DNA of 64,000 bases from contig NZ_CP050975.2 in the NCBI RefSeq assembly GCF_012273515.2, forward strand, positions 3,906,001 to 3,970,000, in the 5' to 3' direction. Each line of letters starts with the position of its first letter. Position 1 is the first letter of the stretch. The DNA comes from Streptomyces sp. RPA4-2. Lineage in GTDB: Bacteria; Actinomycetota; Actinomycetes; Streptomycetales; Streptomycetaceae. Below are positions 57,053 through 64,000 of this stretch, one piece after another. A model generated the notes under the pieces. It saw only the letters and a list, made by a program, of their open reading frames with translations, ran no database searches and was not told the DNA's origin. The translations under genes and the position numbers were made by a program.

Positions 57053-57778
57053 GTCGACGGGCCCGACCCCGGCCCGCCGGGCGAGGGCGACCGCGGCGAG
57101 CGTCGAGTGCACGCCCAGCTTCCCGAGCACGTTCTGCATATGGGTACGCACGGTGTGCGGCGAGAGGAACAGCCGCTCCGCGACGGCCTTTCGCCCCAGT
57201 CCCGCGACCATGCACCGCAGCACCTCCCGCTCCCGGGGCGTCAGCGACTCCACCAGCCGCTCGCTCTCGGTGCGGTGCTTGCGCGCGGCCGTCAACTCCC
57301 GCAGTACACCGGTGAGCAGGGCGGGCGGGAGATGCGTCTCGTCCCGCAGCACACCCCGTATGACGGTGAGGAGCCGCGACAGGGAGCAGTCCTTGGCGAC
57401 CCAGCCCGAGGCACCGGCCTGCAGGGCGAGCGCGGCCCGGCGCGGGTCGTCCTTCTCGGCGAGTACGACGATGCGCACCCCGGGCTGGCCCGCACGGACG
57501 CCCGCGACCAGCGAGATGCCGTCGACCAGCCCGTCCTCGTTGCTCTCCTGCACCGGGACGGCGGGCCTGGCGCCCGGCACGTTGCCGCCGAGGTCGGCGT
57601 CCACGAGCAGCACGTCGAACCGGCGGCCCTCCGCCGCCGCCCGTTCCAGGCAGCGCAGCGCGGCCGGGCCGCTGCCGGCGGCGGACACGTCGACATCGGG
57701 CTCGGCGGCCAGAGCCGCGGCGAGCGACTCGGCGAAGATGCGGTGGTCGTCGACGACCAGGACTCGGATGCGAACCAC
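57011..57778 (-). CDS. NarL/LuxR-type response regulator, orphan
   Basis: 255 aa. The receiver domain begins IRVLVVDDHRIFAESLAA; the phosphoacceptor Asp lies in LLVDADLGGN, and the switch Lys in VAKD. The receiver has an insertion (PGARPAVPVQESNEDGLVDG) after the phosphorylation site. The C-terminal LuxR HTH is LTPREREVLRCMVAGL, KAVAERLFLSPHTVRTHMQ. The start is GTG 57778 with AAGGGGG 5-6 nt upstream. No kinase is adjacent. Confidence 0.92.
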   Translation of the reverse strand: MVRIRVLVVDDHRIFAESLAAALAAEPDVDVSAAGSGPAALRCLERAAAEGRRFDVLLVDADLGGNVPGARPAVPVQESNEDGLVDGISLVAGVRAGQPGVRIVVLAEKDDPRRAALALQAGASGWVAKDCSLSRLLTVIRGVLRDETHLPPALLTGVLRELTAARKHRTESERLVESLTPREREVLRCMVAGLGRKAVAERLFLSPHTVRTHMQNVLGKLGVHSTLAAVALARRAGVGPVDLAGDVVERGGQLA

Positions 57779-57844
57779 AGAAACCCCCTTCCCCACGCTC
57801 CTGAGGAGCAGGGGATACCCCATTGTCGGGGGACGACCCGCGCA

Positions 57845-57956
57845 GGTACGACACCCGGAGAGAACCCGAACCGGTCTCCGGCTCGGAGAACGGGGCGCCG
57901 CAGCCGCACGGCCGCCGCCGTGCTGGAAGTGCTACCCCCACTCCGGGTGTCGTACC
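57845..57956. repeat. 16-bp inverted repeat with 80-bp spacer
   Basis: GGTACGACACCCGGAG (57845-57860) and its exact complement (57941-57956), in the 301-bp divergent gap between the response regulator and GNAT genes. A smaller hairpin (CAGCACCGG / CCGGTGCTG) follows at about 57977-58000. No gene in the gap. Confidence 0.7.
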
Positions 57957-58079
57957 CGGCTGTCTCGCCCCCTGATCAGCACCGGCCCCCACCGGTGCTG
58001 TTCATCAGAGTACGGCCGGGGGCCGGGAGCGGAAGGTAATTTGCAGAACTGATTGGCCGGGGCGTTTAGGGTGAGTCGT

Positions 58080-58523
58080 ATGTTTCGTATGGAGACAGAA
58101 GTCGACAAAGACCGACGTGAACTGCTCCGCCAACGGCTGCTCGACACCAACACGGAGGCGTCTCCCGTCCTGCGCGCGCTGCGCGGGACCCCGGCCGAGC
58201 GGGAACTTCCGCTCCACGTCTGGGCCATGGACTCCGCCGGCGAGCTCGCGGGCGGGCTCGTCGGGCACACCTGGACGACGTGGCTGCACGTGACATACCT
58301 GTGGGTGGACGGCGTCCACCGGGGTTCCGGCCTCGGTTCCCGTCTCCTCGCCGAGGGGGAGCGTCTCGCGCGGGAGGAGCGCGGCTGTCTCGCCGCCCGG
58401 CTGGAGACGTGGGACTTCCAGGCGCCCGGGTTCTACAAGAAGCAGGGCTACGAGGTGGTGTGCGTGGTCCCGGACTATCCGCCGGGGACCACGGAGTACA
58501 CGCTGACCAAGCACCTGGGCTGA
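58080..58523 (+). CDS. GNAT family N-acetyltransferase
   Basis: 147 aa. GNAT fold: GELAGGLVGHTWTTWLHVTYLWV, the acetyl-CoA loop RGSGLGSRLLAEGERLA (R/QxxGxG/A), and the C-terminal ETWDFQAPGFYKKQGYEVV. The substrate is unknown. The start is uncertain among GTG 58071, ATG 58080 and ATG 58089. The 3' end is 10 bp from repeat element D. Confidence 0.87.
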   Translation: MFRMETEVDKDRRELLRQRLLDTNTEASPVLRALRGTPAERELPLHVWAMDSAGELAGGLVGHTWTTWLHVTYLWVDGVHRGSGLGSRLLAEGERLAREERGCLAARLETWDFQAPGFYKKQGYEVVCVVPDYPPGTTEYTLTKHLG

Positions 58524-58533
58524 CCCGCGGGTT

Positions 58534-58739
58534 CTTCCGCCCCCGCCGCCCCTACCCGACCCATCCCGTGCCTGGGGGCTCCGCCCCCAGACCCCCGGTC
58601 GGCCTGAACGGCCTTGTCCTCAATCGCCGGACGGGCTGACTACCCAGCCCGTCCGGCGTTTGAGGACGAGCCCTTCGGGCGATGCGGGGTCTGGGGCGGA
58701 GCCCCAGGATCGGTCGGGTAGGGGCGGCGGGGGCGAAAG
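58534..58739. repeat. dispersed inverted-repeat element, copy D (most complete)
   Basis: A 206-bp near-complete inverted repeat. Outer ends TTCCGCCCCCGCCGCCCC and GGGGCGGCGGGGGCGAAAG; centre CGGACGGGCTG / CAGCCCGTCCG with a loop of only a few bases near 58642. The left arm is type II and the right arm, reverse-complemented, type I, the opposite orientation to copies A-C. The galK open frame ends inside it. Confidence 0.88.
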
Positions 58740-59892
58740 AATCGCAGGTCAGTGGAGCGAAGCGTGCGCCCGCCGAAGGGACCGCCGGGAACACCCGCGG
58801 CGCGGTGTACCCGGCGGCCGCGAACGCCTCCGTCACCGCCTTCCCGACGGAGTCCACGTCGGCCGACTCGACCAGCACGATCGCCGAACCCCCGAAGCCA
58901 CCCCCCGTCATCCGCGCCCCCAGCGCCCCCGCGGCGTTCGCCGTGGCGACGACGAGGTCCAACTCCTCGCAGGAGATCCGCAGATCGTCCCGCAGCGAGG
59001 CGTGTCCGTCCGTGAGAACCGGCCCGATGGCCCGGACGTCCCCGGCGTCCAGCAGCGCGATGACCCGCGCCACCCGGTGATCGTCGGAGACGACATGGCG
59101 CACGTACCGGCGCACCCGCTCGTCGGACAACCGGGCGAGCGCCGCGTCCAGCTGCTCGTGGGCGACGTCCCGCAGATGGGAGACCCCCAGCTGCCGCGCG
59201 CCCTCCTCGCACCCTTCACGCCGCTCGGCGTACGCCCCGTCGCCCAGCGCGTGCTTCACCCGGGTGTCGACGACCAGCAGTTCCAGACCCTGGGAGGCCA
59301 GGTCGAAGGGGACCTGGCGGATCGACAGGTCCCGGCAGTCCAGGTGCAGCGCGTGCCCCTCGGTGCAGCACGCCGACGCCGTCTGGTCCATGATCCCGCA
59401 GGGCACCCCGACGAAGTCGTTCTCGGCGCGCTGCGCGAGGCGGGCCAGTTCGGGCCGGGTGAGCCCGAGTCCGTACAGGTCGTCGAGGGCGAGCGCCGTC
59501 ACGACCTCGAGGGCGGCCGAGGAGGACAGCCCGGCCCCCGTGGGCACGGTCGAGGCGAGATGGACATCGGCACCCGTCACCGCGTGCCCGGCCTCGCGCA
59601 GCGCCCACACCACACCCGCCGGGTACGCGGCCCAGCTGGTGTTCGTCAGCGGCGTCAGTTCGTCGACGCGCAGCTCGACGACCGGCCCCTCGATGTCGGC
59701 CGAGTGCAGCCGCAGCACCCCGTCGTCGCGACGCGACACCGCGGCGACCGCCGTCTGCGGCAGCGCGAGCGGCATCACGAACCCCTCGTTGAAGTCCGTG
59801 TACTCGCCGATCAGGTTGACCCGGCCGGGCGCCGCCCAGACGCCTTCGGGCGCGGCGCCGTACAGTTCCTCGAAGCCCTCGCGTACCCCCAC
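58552..59892 (-). CDS. galK: galactokinase, C-terminus extended into a repeat element
   Basis: 446 aa as read. Phosphorylates galactose at C1 (Leloir pathway). GHMP-kinase motifs: RVNLIGEYTDFNEGF near 24-38, TVPTGAGLSSSAALE near 110, and the third motif ARMTGGGFGGSAI near 333. Family members end at about 385 residues, near PSAGAR; here the frame continues about 65 residues, of which nearly all is encoded by repeat element D. An out-of-frame TGA lies five codons after PSAGAR. GTG 59892 follows the galE stop directly, with GGGAG 6 nt upstream. Third gene of galTEK. Confidence 0.93.
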   Translation of the reverse strand: MGVREGFEELYGAAPEGVWAAPGRVNLIGEYTDFNEGFVMPLALPQTAVAAVSRRDDGVLRLHSADIEGPVVELRVDELTPLTNTSWAAYPAGVVWALREAGHAVTGADVHLASTVPTGAGLSSSAALEVVTALALDDLYGLGLTRPELARLAQRAENDFVGVPCGIMDQTASACCTEGHALHLDCRDLSIRQVPFDLASQGLELLVVDTRVKHALGDGAYAERREGCEEGARQLGVSHLRDVAHEQLDAALARLSDERVRRYVRHVVSDDHRVARVIALLDAGDVRAIGPVLTDGHASLRDDLRISCEELDLVVATANAAGALGARMTGGGFGGSAIVLVESADVDSVGKAVTEAFAAAGYTAPRVFPAVPSAGARFAPLTCDSFAPAAPTRPILGLRPRPRIARRARPQTPDGLGSQPVRRLRTRPFRPTGGLGAEPPGTGWVG

Positions 59893-60861
59893 CTACTGCT
59901 CCCTTGCGATGTTCTGCGCGAACGCCCACGCGTCCGCGACGATGCCGGCGAGGTCCGCGCGGGACGGGTTCCAGCCGAGCCGCTCGCGCGCGGTCGCCGC
60001 GGAGGCGACCAGTACGGCCGGGTCCCCGGCGCGGCGCCCCGCCATGACCTCGGGGATCGGGTGCCCGGTCACCTGACGGACGGTCTCGACGACCTCGCGG
60101 ACCGAGAACCCGTTGCCGTTGCCGAGGTTGCAGATGAGGTGTTCACCGGGGGCGGCGGCCTTCAGCGCCAGCAGATGCGCGTCGGCCAGATCCGCGACGT
60201 GGATGTAGTCGCGGACGCAGGTGCCGTCCGGCGTCGGGTAGTCGTCGCCGTAGACGGAGATCGCCTCGCGGCGCCCCTGCGCGACCTGGAGCACCAGCGG
60301 GATCAGGTGCGACTCGGGGTCGTGCCGCTCGCCCTGCGCGCCGTAGGCGCCCGCCACGTTGAAGTACCGCAGCGACACCGCGCCCAGCCCGTGCGCCGCG
60401 GCCTCTCCGGTGATCATGTGGTCGACGGCGAGCTTGGAGGCGCCGTAGGGGTTGGTGGGCCTGGTCGGCGCGGTCTCGACGATGGGGGTGGTCTCCGGCT
60501 CGCCGTACGTCGCGGCGGTCGACGAGAAGACCAGCCTGCGCACGCCCGCCTCGCGCATGGCCGCGAGCAGCGCCATCGTGCCGCCGACGTTGTTGTCCCA
60601 GTACTTCTCGGGCTTCACGACGGACTCGCCGACCTGCGAGAACGCGGCGAAGTGCAGGACGGCGTCGTACGACGCGTCCAGCCACTTGGCGGCGTCGCGG
60701 ATGTCGCCCTCGATGAAGGTGGCCCCGCCCGGGACGCCCTCGCGGAAGCCGGTCGAGAGGTTGTCGAGGACGGTGACCTCGTGGCCGGCCTCGATCAGGT
60801 GCTGCGCGACCACACTGCCGACATATCCGGCGCCACCGGTGACCAGGTACTTCCCACTCAT
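59893..60861 (-). CDS. galE: UDP-glucose 4-epimerase
   Basis: 322 aa. Interconverts UDP-galactose and UDP-glucose with tightly bound NAD+. Short-chain dehydrogenase fold: [16 protein letters not shown] at the N-terminus, a [11 protein letters not shown] segment, [11 protein letters not shown] with catalytic Ser/Thr, and YGASKLAVD with the YxxxK pair. The ATG overlaps the galT stop (ATGA, 60858-60861). Second gene of galTEK. Confidence 0.96.
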   Translation of the reverse strand: MSGKYLVTGGAGYVGSVVAQHLIEAGHEVTVLDNLSTGFREGVPGGATFIEGDIRDAAKWLDASYDAVLHFAAFSQVGESVVKPEKYWDNNVGGTMALLAAMREAGVRRLVFSSTAATYGEPETTPIVETAPTRPTNPYGASKLAVDHMITGEAAAHGLGAVSLRYFNVAGAYGAQGERHDPESHLIPLVLQVAQGRREAISVYGDDYPTPDGTCVRDYIHVADLADAHLLALKAAAPGEHLICNLGNGNGFSVREVVETVRQVTGHPIPEVMAGRRAGDPAVLVASAATARERLGWNPSRADLAGIVADAWAFAQNIAREQ

Positions 60862-61946
60862 GTACTCGCTACCTCTCGCAGTCGCTGAGCCGCGGCCTCC
60901 GGCGGCACGTCGTTGATGAACACACTCATGCCGGACTCGGAACCCGCGAGGAACTTCAGCTTGCCGGAAGTGCGGCGAATGGTGAAAAGCTCGAGGTGGA
61001 GCGCGAAGTCGTCGCGGTTGACGCCGTCGAACTCCTCCAGCGTGCCGAACGGCGCCTGGTGCCAGGCGGCGATGTACGGCGTCTGAGGCTCCCCCGCCCC
61101 TTCCTTCTCTCCACCCGGCCCGTCGAAGATCCGGTCGAAGCGCTTCAAGAGTTCCAGATAGACCTGAGGGAACTCTTGGCGCGCGTCCTCGCCGAGGCCG
61201 AGCAGGTCGGGCACCCTGCGCCGGGGGTAGAGGTGGACCTCGTAGGGCCAGTGCGCCGCGTACGGCACGAAGGCCACCCAGTGCTCGGTCTCCAGGACGA
61301 TCCGTTCACCCTCGGCCAGCTCGCGCGCGACGACCTCGTCGAAGAGGTTCCCGCCGTCGGTCGCCTCCTTGTGCGCGGCCAGGGAGCGCAGCATCAGCGC
61401 CGTGCGCGGGGTGGTGAACGGGTAGGCGTAGATCTGCCCGTGCGGGTGACCGAGCGTGACGCCGATCTCGGCGCCGCGGTTCTCGAAACAGAAGACCTGT
61501 ACGACGGAGGGGAGATGGGACAGCTCCGCCGTCCGGTCCGTCCACGCCTCCAGGACGAGCCCCGCCTGCTCCTCGGTCAGGTCGGCGAAGGACGAGTCGT
61601 GGTCGGAGGTGAAGCAGACGACCTCGCAGCGGCCGGAGTCGCCGGCCAGGGAGGGGAAACGATTCTCGAAGACCACGACGTCGTACGAGGAGTCGGGGAT
61701 CTCGCTCAGCCGGTCGCCCCGGGAGGGGCACAGGGGGCATTCGTCGGCCGGCGGGTGGTACGTGCGGCCCTGCCGGTGCGAGGCGATCGCCACCGCGTCG
61801 CCGAGGAGCGGGTCGCGGCGCACCTGGGAACTGGTGACGGTCGGCTCCAGCGGACGCCGGTCCACCGCGTCGCGCACCGTGTCGTCGCGTGAGTCGTAGT
61901 AGATCAGCTCACGACCGTCGGCAAGCCGGGTCGAGGTCTTCTTCAC
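60858..61946 (-). CDS. galT: galactose-1-phosphate uridylyltransferase
   Basis: 362 aa. Transfers UMP from UDP-glucose to galactose 1-phosphate. HIT-superfamily motifs: [13 protein letters not shown] (zinc cysteines), FENRFPSL, and the active site [11 protein letters not shown] with the nucleophilic His. The start is GTG 61946 ([14 protein letters not shown]), with GAGGAG 7 nt upstream; ATG 61961 has no ribosome site. First gene of galTEK. Confidence 0.96.
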   Translation of the reverse strand: MKKTSTRLADGRELIYYDSRDDTVRDAVDRRPLEPTVTSSQVRRDPLLGDAVAIASHRQGRTYHPPADECPLCPSRGDRLSEIPDSSYDVVVFENRFPSLAGDSGRCEVVCFTSDHDSSFADLTEEQAGLVLEAWTDRTAELSHLPSVVQVFCFENRGAEIGVTLGHPHGQIYAYPFTTPRTALMLRSLAAHKEATDGGNLFDEVVARELAEGERIVLETEHWVAFVPYAAHWPYEVHLYPRRRVPDLLGLGEDARQEFPQVYLELLKRFDRIFDGPGGEKEGAGEPQTPYIAAWHQAPFGTLEEFDGVNRDDFALHLELFTIRRTSGKLKFLAGSESGMSVFINDVPPEAAAQRLREVAST

Positions 61947-62107
61947 CGCTGGACTCCTCATCAGCACCGCTTCGAACCAGCAAAGCCACCCAACAGAACC
62001 CAACACAACAAATCACAAAGCAACAGTAACGTCAATGCCTGTGCGGGTTTGGGGGGTCTCTGTGAAGCTTGGGCGGCCTCTGGGGCGCACGGGGCATAGA
62101 TACCGGC
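61947..62107. promoter_or_regulatory. divergent galT / symporter control region
   Basis: 161 bp. On the minus strand the leader towards galT is a T/G-rich, C-poor run with TGTGATTTG and TGTGTTGGG, resembling the TGTGAT-like hexamer operator I recall from the Streptomyces galP1 promoter. On the plus strand TAGATA (62097-62102) ends 6 nt before the symporter ATG, suggesting a leaderless mRNA. A shared galactose-responsive repressor is plausible. Confidence 0.5.
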
Positions 62108-63847
62108 ATGCCTACCCCCACCTACCTGGCCGACGGGGCCGTCCACCTGGCTTCCGGACCCCTGGCCTCCGGCCCCACCGCCCATCTGGCCGAAGGCCTC
62201 CGGCTCCCCACGAACGGGCTCGACTACACGATCCTCGGGATCTACTTCGTCGTCGTCCTCGGCATCGGCTTCGCCGCGAAACGCTCGGTCAGGACGAGCC
62301 TCGACTTCTTCCTCTCCGGGCGCTCGCTGCCCGCCTGGGTCACCGGCCTCGCGTTCGTCTCGGCCAACCTGGGCGCCACCGAGATCCTGGGCATGGCCGC
62401 GAACAGCGCGCAGTACGGGGTCTACACCGTGCACTGGTACTGGATCGGCGCGATCCCCGCCATGGTCTTCCTCGGCCTGGTGATGATGCCGTTCTACTAC
62501 GGCTCGAAGGTCCGCTCGGTTCCCGAGTTCCTTCTGCTGCGTTTCGACAAATGGGCACACCTGCTGAGTTCGATCCTGTTCGCCTTCGCCGCGATCCTGA
62601 TCGCGGGCGTCAACCTCTACTCACTCGCGATCGTCGTCGAGGCACTGCTCGGCTGGCCGCAGTGGGTGGCGATCGTGGTCGCCGGCTTCTTCGTCCTCGC
62701 CTACATCACCCTCGGCGGTCTGTCGTCCGCGATCTACAACGAGGTACTGCAGTTCTTCGTCATCCTCGCCGCGCTGATCCCGATCGCGGTGCTGGGCCTG
62801 CACCGGGTCGGCGGCTGGAACGGTCTGACGGACTCGCTCGACAAGTCCCACGGCACCCACTTCACCACGGCGTGGGGCGGCACCGGCATCGGCAGCGACA
62901 ACCCGCTCGGCGCCAACTGGCTGACCATCGTGCTCGGCCTCGGCTTCGTGCTCTCCTTCGGCTACTGGACGACGAACTTCGCCGAGGTGCAGCGCGCGCT
63001 GTCGGCCAAGAACCTGAGCGCGGCCCGGCGCACCCCGCTCATCGCCGCGTACCCGAAGATCTTCATCGTCTTCCTGGTGATGATCCCGGGCCTGGTGGCG
63101 GCCGTCCTGGTCCCGAAGATCGGCACGAGCGGCTCGGACCTCCAGTACAACGACGCGATCCCGTACCTGATGCAGGAGCTGCTGCCCAACGGCGTGCTCG
63201 GCATCGCGGTGACCGGCCTCCTCGCGGCCTTCATGGCGGGCATGGCGGCCAACGTGTCGTCCTTCAACACCGTGTTCACCACCGACATCTGGGCGAAGTA
63301 CGTGGTCAAGGACCGGGAGGACGCCTACTACATCCGCTTCGGCCGCCTGATCACGGTCATCGGCGTCCTCGCGTCGATCGGCACGGCCTTCCTGGCCTCG
63401 TCCTTCTCCAACATCATGAGCTACCTGCAGACGCTCTTCTCCTTCTTCAACGTACCGATGTTCGTGGTCTTCATCGTCGGCATGTTCTGGAAGCGGGCGT
63501 CCGTGAAGTCGGGCTTCTGGGGCCTGCTGGCGGGCACCACCGCCGCGATGGTCAACTACTTCGTCATCTACAAGCAGGGCATCATCGGCATCCCCTCCGA
63601 CCAGGGCGCGAACTTCGTGTCGGCGATCGCGGGCTTCGTGGCCGGTGCGGTGGTGATGGTCGCGGTCTCCCTGTTCACCGCGCCCAAGCCGGCTCAGGAC
63701 CTCCAGGGCCTCGTCTACGGCACCCGCTCACCGGGCGCGGCCGAGCCGGCCGCCACCGGCGACGACGCCTGGTACCGCAAGCCCGCCCTGCTGGGCTGGG
63801 GCGCGCTGATCCTGGCGGCGGCCTGCTACATCCCGTTCTCGTTCTGA
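62108..63847 (+). CDS. sodium:solute symporter (SSS family), probable galactose transporter
   Basis: 579 aa, about 14 membrane segments. SGLT-like features: DFFLSGRSLPAWVTG, FVSANLGATEILGMAANSA near the Na+ site, RSVPEFLLLRF, AYITLGGLSSAIYNEVLQF, and AAFMAGMAANVSSFNTVFT. Placed head to head with galTEK, so galactose uptake is likely. ATG 62108 is used (MPTPTYLADG); an upstream GTG exists but the -10-like TAGATA lies between. Confidence 0.92.
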   Translation: MPTPTYLADGAVHLASGPLASGPTAHLAEGLRLPTNGLDYTILGIYFVVVLGIGFAAKRSVRTSLDFFLSGRSLPAWVTGLAFVSANLGATEILGMAANSAQYGVYTVHWYWIGAIPAMVFLGLVMMPFYYGSKVRSVPEFLLLRFDKWAHLLSSILFAFAAILIAGVNLYSLAIVVEALLGWPQWVAIVVAGFFVLAYITLGGLSSAIYNEVLQFFVILAALIPIAVLGLHRVGGWNGLTDSLDKSHGTHFTTAWGGTGIGSDNPLGANWLTIVLGLGFVLSFGYWTTNFAEVQRALSAKNLSAARRTPLIAAYPKIFIVFLVMIPGLVAAVLVPKIGTSGSDLQYNDAIPYLMQELLPNGVLGIAVTGLLAAFMAGMAANVSSFNTVFTTDIWAKYVVKDREDAYYIRFGRLITVIGVLASIGTAFLASSFSNIMSYLQTLFSFFNVPMFVVFIVGMFWKRASVKSGFWGLLAGTTAAMVNYFVIYKQGIIGIPSDQGANFVSAIAGFVAGAVVMVAVSLFTAPKPAQDLQGLVYGTRSPGAAEPAATGDDAWYRKPALLGWGALILAAACYIPFSF

Positions 63848-63895
63848 TCCCGCTCCCGCGCCGCACCCACCCCGAAGAGAAAGGCCCAGAAAGCC

Positions 63896-64000
63896 ATGTC
63901 CGACCACTACTCGGACCGCGACGTCCAGCGCGAGGTCACGGAGCTGGAGAAGAACTCCGCGACCGCGGCCCGTCTCTTCGACATCCGCCGCATCATCGGC
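63896..64000 (+). CDS. small protein downstream of the symporter (3' end outside window)
   Basis: 35 codons visible, starting MSDHYSDRDVQREVTELEK, then a helical stretch ending DIRRIIG at the window edge, which looks like the entry to a membrane segment. It follows the SSS gene after 48 bp. Likely the small two-segment membrane protein that accompanies this symporter in Streptomyces; function unknown. Confidence 0.75.
   Translation, partial: MSDHYSDRDVQREVTELEKNSATAARLFDIRRIIG

Overview
The window is high-GC actinobacterial chromosome, almost certainly Streptomyces. The evidence is the very strong GC bias at third codon positions, frequent GTG and TTG starts, leaderless promoters, two Rpf-type cell-wall lytic proteins, a DivIVA-like coiled-coil protein, and a gene order (ndh, ppx, DUF501, divIC, eno, rpf-rpf, P450 ... 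mfd ... glmU, prs, rplY, pth ... ppc, desaturase ... galK, galE, galT) that I recall as conserved in the core of Streptomyces chromosomes. I see no insertion sequence, prophage, integrase or CRISPR array.

Layout. 1-3500: the 3' end of an MacB/FtsX-type ABC permease, then a cyclopropane-fatty-acid synthase-like methyltransferase. 3534-9010 (minus strand): type II NADH dehydrogenase, exopolyphosphatase, DUF501 protein, FtsB/DivIC-like septum protein and enolase. 9347-11383: two Rpf-like transglycosylases, the promoter-distal one preceded by a c-di-AMP (ydaO) riboswitch. 11610-15298: cytochrome P450, flavohemoglobin-like protein and MazG pyrophosphohydrolase. 15479-24893: mostly envelope proteins (SurA-like lipoprotein, membrane proteins, DUF1906 glycoside-hydrolase-like protein, lipoproteins, a membrane-anchored M16 peptidase, a secreted HNH nuclease). 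25154-34256: mfd, an FtsX-type ABC transporter and a 14-TM MFS exporter. 34556-37792: DUF485 protein with an ActP-like symporter, and a coiled-coil DivIVA-like protein. 38008-43238: four genes built from bacterial-conflict toxin and immunity domains. 43478-52649: orphan histidine kinase, tRNA-Gln, glmU, prs, rplY, pth and ppc. 52990-57778: acyl-CoA desaturase with its TetR repressor, a Phd/RelE toxin-antitoxin pair, glyoxalase, Tam-like methyltransferase, MarR and a NarL-type response regulator. 58080-64000: GNAT, the galTEK operon and a divergent SSS-family symporter.

The most unusual locus is 38008-43238. On the minus strand are an Imm35 / nucleic-acid deaminase / SUKH-4 fusion and a WHH-nuclease / SUKH-1 fusion. 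Divergent from them are a YwqJ-type deaminase and a SUKH-3 protein. None has a secretion signal, so the toxin-type enzymes and immunity folds appear to work inside the cell, in two cases within one polypeptide. The domain families are known; I know of no assigned role for this arrangement.

Other points. (i) Two conserved genes, mfd and the deaminase fusion, each carry an apparent one-base deletion; galK reads through its expected end into an intergenic repeat. Sequencing error must be excluded before biological meaning is given to these. (ii) A family of roughly 190-240 bp inverted-repeat elements occurs four times, each copy pairing two distinguishable arm types. (iii) Several genes show readable control sites: Rex-like boxes upstream of ndh, a tandem 15-bp operator before the desaturase, a perfect 20-bp palindrome inside a leaderless toxin-antitoxin promoter, and three 15-bp-spaced boxes before marR.
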